NCBI GenBank assembly: GCA_022495995.1
Contig: JAFEMH010000339.1
Location: 770,851-834,850, forward strand
DNA: 64,000 nt
From: Adenophora triphylla var. japonica
Taxonomy: Eukaryota > Streptophyta > Magnoliopsida > Asterales > Campanulaceae
Direction of reading: 5' to 3'
The position numbers and the translations under genes are program-made. The notes beneath the pieces were generated by a model. That model did no database searches. It saw only the letters and a list, made by a program, of their open reading frames with translations, and was not told the DNA's origin. Below are positions 56,868 to 64,000 of this stretch, piece after piece (the first letter of the stretch is position 1; each line of letters opens with the position of its first letter).

Positions 56868-58694
56868 GATCCATCTACCTTTATTCCAGGTTGGGAAGTT
56901 AATGAGGATGAGCTCAAATCTGATGCTCTAGGAAGAGAATTGCTAAGGAAACTGAGAGTCTCTGGCATCCTACCGCTTTTCACCAAAAAGCAGGACTTCA
57001 TAGTGCCATCTTTAGTGGACCAGTTCTTTTCAACCGCGAAGAAGCGTTCCAGAGTTCTTGATGAAGGCCAGAGAGTTTCCTGCCTGACCGCTGTTGTAGA
57101 AGGAATGAAGCTCTCCATTGACTACATTGATATCAGAAGACTTTTCAGATTCAATGTTGGTGGAGCCCCTATAGTTGTTGATCAAGTAATCCAAGACAAT
57201 GCGGCTCAAGCAACCGCCAAAGTTGATACCTTATCTAAGAAGTACAAGAAGATTGCAAGGAAGGATTTTGGTGAGCTGATGAGCCACGTTGGTCATCTTG
57301 TTGGGAGGACAGTCTGTGGGAAGACTGGAAATCATAATAACTTTACATCCCAACAATGGATGTATAGTTCTGCAATCTTCATGGAGATCAAGCTGCACTG
57401 GCCAAGGATCCTGTTCTTGGAGATTAAGAACAGTGTTGAGACTTATCAGGCCAAGGTTAAAGGTGAAGCTCAGAGGTGGAGACCATTCAGCAGGATAATA
57501 ACCGCACTTTTGATGGACTATGAGCATCTTGATGAATTGGTCACTAAGAATCCTGAACTGATGGTGGATTGTTCCTTTGATTCTCTGGGATTGCTTGCTT
57601 GCCATTCCTTCAGATATGCAAATGGAGATGCATTATACAAATCTCTGTATGATGCAGATACATATCCCTTGAAGGAACCATACGAGTTAAGAGATCCCTC
57701 AACCGCTCCAAAAGCTAAAGGAGCCAAGCGGTCCAGGAAGCCCCAAGCAAGAGCTGAACCGCTTCCCAAGAGGACTAAGACCGCTCCAGCATCCAAACCG
57801 CTTCCTGCTGATGATGGAGCTGGTACAAGCAAAAGGAAGAAGAAGTCCTCCAAGGAACCTGAAACTGAAACTTTTCAATTGGTGGATGAAGATGGTGAAG
57901 AAGAAGAAGAAGATCCAAGTATTCCTGACTTGGTATCCAGGGCAAAAAGAGCCAAGGATAAGATGGATGGATTGACTGTTGAGGAACAGATGAAAGTCCT
58001 CCAAGATGAAATTAACAGATTGGACAAGGAACAAGCTGAGAAGTATCAGTCCAAGGGCAAAACAACTGAAGCTGGAACCGCCTCACCCAATGAACCGCCT
58101 CCAGAAACTCAACCGCCCCCAACCACTCAAACCACTCCTACTCAATCACCAATTCAATCTCCTGTCCAATCCCCTCATATATCCCCTTCCAAGTCCCCAT
58201 CAAAATCCAAATCAATAACTCCTTCCCCTATCAAAACCGCACCAATTCAGGGGGAGAAACCCAAGAGAATGAAGATGGCGGCTAGAAAGAAAACTCCTAA
58301 GAAACCAAACCCTGTCCAACCTTCACCCTCTCCCTCACCTCCTAAAAATTCCCCTCTTCCATCCCCTCAAAATTCCCCCCCACAATCACCTCCTCAAGAC
58401 TCTCCTTCACCTTCCAACAGACAATCCCTTTCCCCATTATCCTCTCAATCACCATATAACTCACCCCAACACTCCCATTCCATAAATTCCCAACACTCTA
58501 ACCAAACCCCTACCAGATCCCAAGCCTATCAACAAAGGCAGTCCAAGCCCTCTGCTGGACATGCCACATCCAAATCCATCCGAGAAGATCCAACCCCAAC
58601 CAATTCCCCAATCCAAAACCGCTCCCATTCTCCTACACCTAACCGCTCCCAATCAAATTCCCCTTCAAAATCTCCCTCCCAGAAACTCACCTAA
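56868..58694 (+). CDS. 3' ORF ('envelope-like') exon 2 of element C
   Basis: An open frame of 608 codons begins DPSTFIPGWEVNEDEL right after the acceptor. The N-terminal 250 residues form a globular domain shared with B (FIVPSLVDQFFSTAKKR, FGELMSHVGHLVGRTVCGKT, HWPRILFLEI). A basic segment with KRTKTAPASK and KRKKKSSKE follows, then an acidic run (EDGEEEEEDPS), a short coiled coil, and a long Pro/Ser-rich region (PSPSPSPPKNSPLPSP). The frame stops at 58694 in the Pro-rich part, where frame changes move it on to the C-terminal segment. No signal peptide or membrane helix is visible. The role is unknown; in related SIRE elements this ORF is called envelope-like. Confidence 0.72.
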   Translation, partial: DPSTFIPGWEVNEDELKSDALGRELLRKLRVSGILPLFTKKQDFIVPSLVDQFFSTAKKRSRVLDEGQRVSCLTAVVEGMKLSIDYIDIRRLFRFNVGGAPIVVDQVIQDNAAQATAKVDTLSKKYKKIARKDFGELMSHVGHLVGRTVCGKTGNHNNFTSQQWMYSSAIFMEIKLHWPRILFLEIKNSVETYQAKVKGEAQRWRPFSRIITALLMDYEHLDELVTKNPELMVDCSFDSLGLLACHSFRYANGDALYKSLYDADTYPLKEPYELRDPSTAPKAKGAKRSRKPQARAEPLPKRTKTAPASKPLPADDGAGTSKRKKKSSKEPETETFQLVDEDGEEEEEDPSIPDLVSRAKRAKDKMDGLTVEEQMKVLQDEINRLDKEQAEKYQSKGKTTEAGTASPNEPPPETQPPPTTQTTPTQSPIQSPVQSPHISPSKSPSKSKSITPSPIKTAPIQGEKPKRMKMAARKKTPKKPNPVQPSPSPSPPKNSPLPSPQNSPPQSPPQDSPSPSNRQSLSPLSSQSPYNSPQHSHSINSQHSNQTPTRSQAYQQRQSKPSAGHATSKSIREDPTPTNSPIQNRSHSPTPNRSQSNSPSKSPSQKLT

Positions 58695-59767
58695 CCGCCA
58701 AAAATCACCTCCTCCAAACAAAACTCCCCAAACCCAAACCGCTCCTGAAACTAACCAAACACAACCGCCTCCCATATTCCCAGCTTCAACCTCAAACGCC
58801 TTATCCCCCTTTACGATACTCCCAAATTCTTCAAACACTAAACCTCATCCAAGGCCCAGCTTGTAGGATTAACCAAGGCCACATCATTTCCTTAACCGCA
58901 TCCAATGCCTCTCTCCTTGAATCCAACCGCTCTCTCCAAGCCAGGGTGGATTCTCACTCCCTTGAAATGGCAAACCTTAAATCAAATTTGCTTGATGCCA
59001 TTAAGGGGGAGAAGTCTACAGCAACTCAAACCGCTCCATCCTCCTCAACCGCTCCAGATGATCAAACCGCGTCCCTTATCAAAACCGCCGTTGAAGAAGG
59101 ATTGGTTAAAGCCTTGAGTGAAATTCAAGAGAAGGTCTGCAATTCCATTGATAAAGACCTTGGGGATCTGACCTCAAATCTTGTTACCACCTTAAACTCC
59201 AGACCGCAAATGGCACAGATTGTCCAAACCGCCTTGAATTCCCTTAGAGAAGATGTTCTGGAGCAAATTGACATATTCAAGGTGGACTCCAAGGTAAATC
59301 TGGACTGTGTTGGAGATGCCTCAATGGCAAAGCTGAATGAGATTCAGGATGAATTTAACAGCCGCCTGGACAACCTGAAGGCTGGATTCATTGCCAAGAT
59401 TGAAGCTGAAATTCATGACCTGAAAACCTCTCTGAGAGTTACCATTGATCTTGACCCAATGAAGGAATCCATCCAAGCCCAAACCGCTTTAGTTCAAGAA
59501 GAACTTCACACTATCTTCAATTCCATATATTCCTCTGTGAATGTGAAGCTTGACATCATCAAGGAGAATCTAGAGCAAACCAACAAAGCGGTTGGTACCA
59601 CAAATTCTACCTCTGCTCATTCTGTGAATGCCTTAAAGAAGCTTGAAGCTACTCTCACCATAACCGCAGAAGAAGTTAGAAGATTGAGAAAAGCGTTTGC
59701 ACAAGACCAATCTAGAGCTGGGCCTAGTGGAGCTGAGCATGAAGTGAACAAGCCGCCTCAGCAGTAA
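58695..59767 (+). pseudogene. C-terminal coiled-coil part of the 3' ORF, element C
   Basis: After two frame changes (58561-58866 in one frame, 58946-59767 in another) the last 273 codons are open. They are rich in heptad-like Leu/Ile patterns (for example LKNIL-type spacing through SLRVTIDLDPMKESIQ and NALKKLEATLTITAEEVRRL), so a coiled coil is likely. The protein ends NKPPQQ. The same C-terminus is seen in element A at 12330-12638. Joined with exon 2, the product would be over 900 residues. Confidence 0.65.
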
Positions 59768-60286
59768 ACCGCTTTTTCTTTGTAATTTTTTGGTAAGTTT
59801 GGACCGCACTTTCTTTGTATCTTCCTTTGTCCAACTTACTTCATTTTTGTTTTTGTAATCTTGTAATTTCCTTTCATTCCTGTACTTGTAATCATCTTAG
59901 GAATTAATGGAAATTGCATCATGGTTCCAAAAACTTTGTTCATTCAAACTGCTTGTTTGTAGAACATTGAAACCGCTTAAGGTCTTAAACCTCATTCAAA
60001 TATTTTTCAACTTAAAACTCACTCTTTTGAATTGATGTTTAAACATTCAGTTTAAACTGCACTTTGAACTTAAACTCATACTTTTTAAGTGCACTGAATG
60101 CATTTCTATACTCTTCAATTTGTAAGTTTTTAATCTTTCAAAAGTATAGAAATCTATAGCTTAAGCTAGTGTGTGCATTGACTTGGGACATGACTTACCA
60201 TGTTAATTCTTATGGACATGTTTTTACCAAGTACAATGATTGCTTTTGCTGTAGTAGGTAATGGCATCAATCAAATAGGGGGAGAT
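59768..60286 (+). other. 3' UTR and polypurine tract of element C
   Basis: Non-coding; homologous to 11829-12329 of element A. AAATAGGGGGAGAT at 60273-60286 is the polypurine tract next to the 3' LTR. Confidence 0.8.
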
Positions 60287-61744
60287 TGTTGGGTATGCAT
60301 ATTTTAACCCTCCTATTTTGTATTAGATTTGATTGATACCATAACCTCCTATTTATTTTAAGGACTTTAGGACCCTATGTAATGAAGCTTAGACTTCAAT
60401 TTTTTAGCTAAGTCCATTTTATAGAATAGGTTAAAATTAGGCTTGAAGACTGGCTCAAGAATCTTTGGACCTAAGGATTGCAGTTCAAGGGTTTCAGAAC
60501 CGCCCTTTTTGAACCGCTTGGCAGAACCGCCTTTTTGCCTTGTGATTCCCTTCATCTGAAACCGCCTGAACAACAAGTGCAAACCGCACTTGGAAATCCT
60601 TTTTCTGGTGGAACCGCTTTCATGTCAAACCGCCTTTAACCAGAACCGCTCCAATGATTGGCTACTTGAAGTGAACCTCTTTTGACCGTTGGAATCCACG
60701 TCAGCAATATCAAAAGTCAACTACCATATCTTGTCATGTAACTACTTTTCAGACAAGATCTGCAAGGATCTTGAAAAGGTGACAGATGTCCTAACCACCT
60801 TGATTGCAGCTGAGGTCTGATCAGCTTTACCTGCATCAACAGTTCCAAAGGACAAAAGTAGTTGCTGTGGACCAATGGGATTGCATCAAGGACTGTCCTT
60901 TCAACAGCTGTATCCAACGGCTAGTTTCTTGATGCTTGGGTATAAATACCCCTAATCTTCACCATTTGAAGATTGCTTGAATCTTGAGAAATTGCTGTGT
61001 TCATGAGAAGTTGAAGCTACGCCGAGAAATTCTTAGTCCTTTGAATCTTCATCTTCATACTTCAAGAAATATTCTCCGGCCAGAAATCAAGCCTTAACAC
61101 ATTCAAGAATTATTGTGCTCTACATCTCACAGATTTAAAGAGCCTTGATCTTTGTTCTCACACACACACCTCTCTTGTTTAAACACATAGTTTATTCATT
61201 TGAGATACTGCTTGGTTATAGTCTAGGATTTGTTCTTCATAGAAAAGATTTTATTGTACTTTGTAATCTCTCAAACACTCAATATAAAATCTCTCTTAGA
61301 AATCCAAGACTAACCATCTTGGTAGTGGACGTAGATCGTTTATCGATTGAACCACTCCAAATATTGTGTTCTTACTTTCTGCATTTATATTTCTTGTGCT
61401 TACTGATTATCTTCCTTTTTTTCTCTGTTTGATCTTTATATAGTTATCCTTTATTGTGAGATTGTGTTTGGAGTTAACATTGTCAAACTACATTTTCTGT
61501 TTTTACAACTGCTCAGAACACTACACTAAAACCGCCTTGCAAAACCGCCTCCTCAAAACCGCATTTTACTAAGTATATTCCGCTGTGCATTTTACAACTC
61601 TACTTGCAGTTTCTTATACACTGCAAGAGGTTTTGTAAGCGTAGAGATTTAGTTTTAAATTGAGGGCGAAAAATTTTAAACAGCTATTCACCCCCCCCCC
61701 CTCTAGCTGTATTTTCACCCTTGTTGCCACCTTTGGGACCAACA
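60287..61744 (+). repeat. 3' LTR of element C (1458 bp)
   Basis: Matches 49676-51132 nearly base for base; TATA box at 60941-60948; ends GGGACCAACA before the target duplication CAGAA. Confidence 0.93.
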
Positions 61745-62033
61745 CAGAACAATGGTGAAAGCTACAAGCATCATGTGTTTTTACTAATTCCTTACTTTTC
61801 TTAGGAGTTTCATGCGGTTTGGGAGCAGCGGTTTCAGCCTTGACAAAGGAAACTGGCTTTGGTTTGACCGCGTATTTTCTAGGAACGTTCTTCTTGCTTT
61901 TGAAGGCAGAAGGAGAGGTCGAAGAAGAAGGGCGGTCAGCCTTGCAGTTGCCAGCACCATCAATTCCACCAGAAGCGGTTGGAGTAGAGATGCGGCCAAC
62001 TCCATAAGCCATGTTCTCTGAATCATCACTCTG
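61745..62033 (-). pseudogene. gag: Gag C-terminal region of element B, right piece
   Basis: On the minus strand it reads MAYGVGRISTPTASGG, RKYAVKPKPVSFVKAE and HETPKKSKELVKTHDACSF. This is homologous to the gag C-terminus of A and C, and it stops within the second zinc knuckle where C is inserted. The right border is the LTR of element D, in the codons just upstream of MAYG. Confidence 0.75.
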
Positions 62034-63787
62034 TGATGATGTGTGCCATTCGCGGGAAAAATTCGGTTTTTGCGTTTCTTTGAAAAACCAAATAAAACCG
62101 GAAAAACGGAGTCGCCACGCCATTTTAATTTTGAAGGCCAAAACTTTGAAAAAAAGCCCGAGATCAAGAGATTTAGGTTCGGAGGTCATGTTACGCGTCA
62201 GGAAGGACGTTAGTGTGCACCCGACGCGCCTCGTAAAACGAGTCTTCCAAGCTGAAAATCATTTGTGTGTGTGTGTGTGTGTGTGTGTTTTGGCCAAAAT
62301 AAGTTGAAACTCAGAAAAGTAAAAATTGGGATATCTTTTTAAGACTTTAAACTGATCCCATGATTTTTTGGAAGATTTTGGATTGAGATTTGGTACTCAA
62401 AAGACCTTTTGAAGTTGAGAGCCATTTCTGCCAGAATGAAAAAGGCAGTGGACCTTTGATTTTAAAAGGGATTCAAGGGTCTTAAAACTTCATAATCTGG
62501 ATAAACTCAGAGAATGAAAGTTGTTCTAGACACCTTATATAAAGTTTGTGCGAAGGAATTTCCCATTTTGGAGAAGATTTGAGGGGTCAAAACCTTCTGG
62601 AAACCTCAGATATGAGATCTGGATTCCCAGAAGCTGATGAACTAGCCTCTGAAAGAAAATTTGAAAAGAGGAGTTTTACTCACCCAAAAAATAAGATAAA
62701 AATATGTCTGGAAAGCTCTGGATGTTGGCTACAAAAAGTATTTTGTAGTCAACACCAAATTCCAAGTTCATCTGTGTCCAAAAATTAAGACCATGGACTG
62801 AGGTCTGAGAAAATTGCTACTGGACAGCAACTTCTCAAGAAAGAAAATATGATTTTAAGGGGGGTTTTGCATCCATGCTTGTCCCCATTTCCCTAGGTTT
62901 TGGTTAGTGATCACTAGACATTTTAGTGGTGAATCAACTATACCAAACCATCCTTGGGGTACATTAGGACTAAGCATTTCATTTGCTTGGGAAGGGCAAT
63001 TTTATCCTTTGAAATCAAGATTTAGTGCTTGAAAATGGTTTTTTAGGGTTTTGAAAGTGCATTTTTGCAAGTAAGCAAGAAAAGCTTTGAAAATAATGTT
63101 GATATTTGTAGAAGATCATCCATGGAGATGGTCTTCCATGGTGATCTTCTTAGATCTAGAGCAAGAAGATGAAAGAACTACATTTTGTAGTTTGAAGATG
63201 CATGCATGGATGAGATTTAGGGTTAGGAAGAGGAGGGTTTACCAATCTTCCTTGTGTTCTTGAGTGTTTGGCTTGAGTGTATGAGTGTTTAGGGCTTTAA
63301 TATGAGAGTGAGTGGATGAGTATGAGTTGGGAAAGATTGGAGAGAAAAAGGTGACAATTCTTGAAGAATTCTCACTGTTTTCTCTCTATATTTCGCCAGA
63401 GGTTCGGTGCAAAATGTGTTCTCCTTTTTTATTTTTGTGACTGGAGGGCTCAATTTATAGCCCTCTGAAAATAGCAAACTCATCCGCGCGGATGGATCCA
63501 GGCAGCGTGCACTGTTCATTAAATGCAGCTTCAGCTTTGGACAAGAAGAATAATCTTTTTCAAAATTCAAATTAACAGCCAGTTTATGTTTCCAGCATTG
63601 CCATTTTTGGTTTTCTTCTTTTGTTTTGCTTTTTAAGATTCTTTTTGAGGTTTAACCTTAAATAACAATGCCCATTTTACCCTCACTTTGTTAGAAATGT
63701 TAGGATAGTTAGGAATTGTTAGAAATGTTATAACTTTCGTTAATTTTCTAACGAAAATTCTAACAAGCTCAAATTGGAGCACTTACA
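62034..63787 (-). repeat. 3' LTR of element D, Tat/Ogre-like Gypsy
   Basis: On the minus strand the LTR would start TGTAAGTGCTCC at 63787 and end in the CACACATCATCA region near 62034; the exact end is uncertain by a few bases. A TATA box (CTATAAATTG) lies at 63451-63460. GGAGTCGCCACG on the plus strand at about 62108-62119 resembles sequence found in Ogre/Tat elements. A TG dinucleotide run lies at about 62262-62288. The left part of the match to 24385-25270 confirms a repeated family. Confidence 0.55.
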
Positions 63788-64000
63788 GTAGCCCCTCGGC
63801 GACGGCGCTTTCGAAGGAAGCGGGGTCGTCGATAAGTGAGGCTCCATATTTGGCAGGATAATCGAGTGATCGGGTGGCTGAACCTAGCGATAGGCTACCT
63901 ACGGTATCCCAAATGGGAATCGAAACCAGTCGGTAGTTCGGGTCTTTGGACCCCCTGGAGATGATGGCGTTTTAGGTGCCTCGAACCTGATAGGCGAGTT
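63788..64000 (-). other. 3' internal end of element D
   Basis: GC-richer than its surroundings. On the minus strand it ends CGCCGTCGCCGAGGGGCTAC just before the LTR, a plausible polypurine tract. No coding frame is recognised before the window ends. Confidence 0.45.

Larger units (their letters stand above)
49676..61744 (+). mobile_element. Element C: SIRE/Maximus-like Copia element lacking protease and integrase
   Basis: The LTRs are 49676-51132 and 60287-61744, flanked by a perfect 5-bp target duplication CAGAA (49671-49675 and 61745-61749). The order is 5' LTR, primer site, gag, RT, RNase H, spliced 3' ORF, polypurine tract, 3' LTR. The sequence jumps from the gag C-terminal region to the integrase-RT linker, so the second zinc knuckle, protease and integrase are gone. 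Homology to element A is high. It is inserted in element B. Confidence 0.93.
31451..62033 (-). mobile_element. Element B: SIRE/Maximus-like Copia retrotransposon, split by E and C, truncated by D
   Basis: Read on the minus strand, the parts present are the gag C-terminal region (61745-62033 and 49519-49675, divided by element C), protease-integrase (47635-49518), reverse transcriptase-RNase H (46397-47716), the 3' ORF (exon 1 at 45655-45723, exon 2 from 35944 down, divided by element E), polypurine tract and 3' LTR (31451-32961). The gag start and 5' LTR are missing because element D lies at the right border. The host part is diverged from A and C, so B is the older copy. Confidence 0.85.

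Noticed and set aside
56868..59767. A true retroviral envelope glycoprotein in the 3' ORF
   Set aside because: No signal peptide, no transmembrane helix, no furin-like site and no glycoprotein pattern were seen; the domain is globular, then Pro-rich, then coiled coil. The label is kept only for its position.
62011..62307. 98-codon frame across the B/D junction
   Set aside because: It spans an insertion junction and a TG dinucleotide run, so it is accidental.

Overview
The window is plant nuclear DNA that consists almost entirely of transposable elements. The evidence is Arabidopsis-type telomere repeats (TTTAGGG), plant lineages of Copia and Gypsy LTR retrotransposons, a plant CACTA end and a fragment of a plant class XI myosin gene. 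I find no intact host gene, no rRNA or tRNA gene, and nothing prokaryotic. The setting looks like heterochromatin of a flowering plant, probably a eudicot; the species cannot be named from the sequence.

Layout. (1) 1-7410 is a non-autonomous Athila-like Gypsy element (G) with only gag and protease. Its 5' LTR is cut by the window start, its PBS matches tRNA-Asp, and its 3' LTR is 5679-7410. (2) 7411-10330 is the 5' part of an Angela/Tork-like Copia element (F), which stops in the integrase. (3) 10331-24384 is a full-length minus-strand SIRE/Maximus-like Copia element (A) with two 1498-bp LTRs and an extra 3' ORF. (4) 24385-28630 is a mosaic: part of a Tat/Ogre-like LTR, about 970 bp of TATAGGG telomere-variant repeats, an AT-rich duplication, a CACTA terminus, an unidentified stretch, and a separate Tat-like LTR. 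(5) 28631-31450 is AT-rich DNA holding a 988-bp unit bounded by inverted repeats, which carries a palindromic repeat array and a myosin XI gene fragment, followed by half of a MITE. (6) From 31451 to about 62034 runs a second minus-strand SIRE-like element (B). It is split by a complete chromovirus (E, Tekay/Del type, 36080-45103, TSD TATGC) inside an intron, and by a complete plus-strand SIRE-like element (C, 49676-61744, TSD CAGAA) inside its gag zinc knuckle. (7) From about 62034 to 64000 lies the 3' LTR and 3' end of a minus-strand Tat/Ogre-like element (D), which cuts B again.

How the parts work. G has no reverse transcriptase or integrase and must borrow them. C lacks protease and integrase through an internal deletion, but A and B carry related copies. 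A, B and C share an extra 3' ORF that appears to be spliced: a short first exon ends at a GT donor and a long second exon starts at an AG acceptor. In A and C a TATA box and CT-rich leader lie about 115 bp upstream of its first ATG, which suggests its own promoter.

Caution. Many apparent frameshifts, and many differences between LTR pairs, fall at CAG or CTG trinucleotides (often read as CGG, CG or CGAG). This may be a base-calling artefact at CHG-methylated sites, so the decay described here is probably overstated. All lineage names rest on motif recognition by eye, without database searches.
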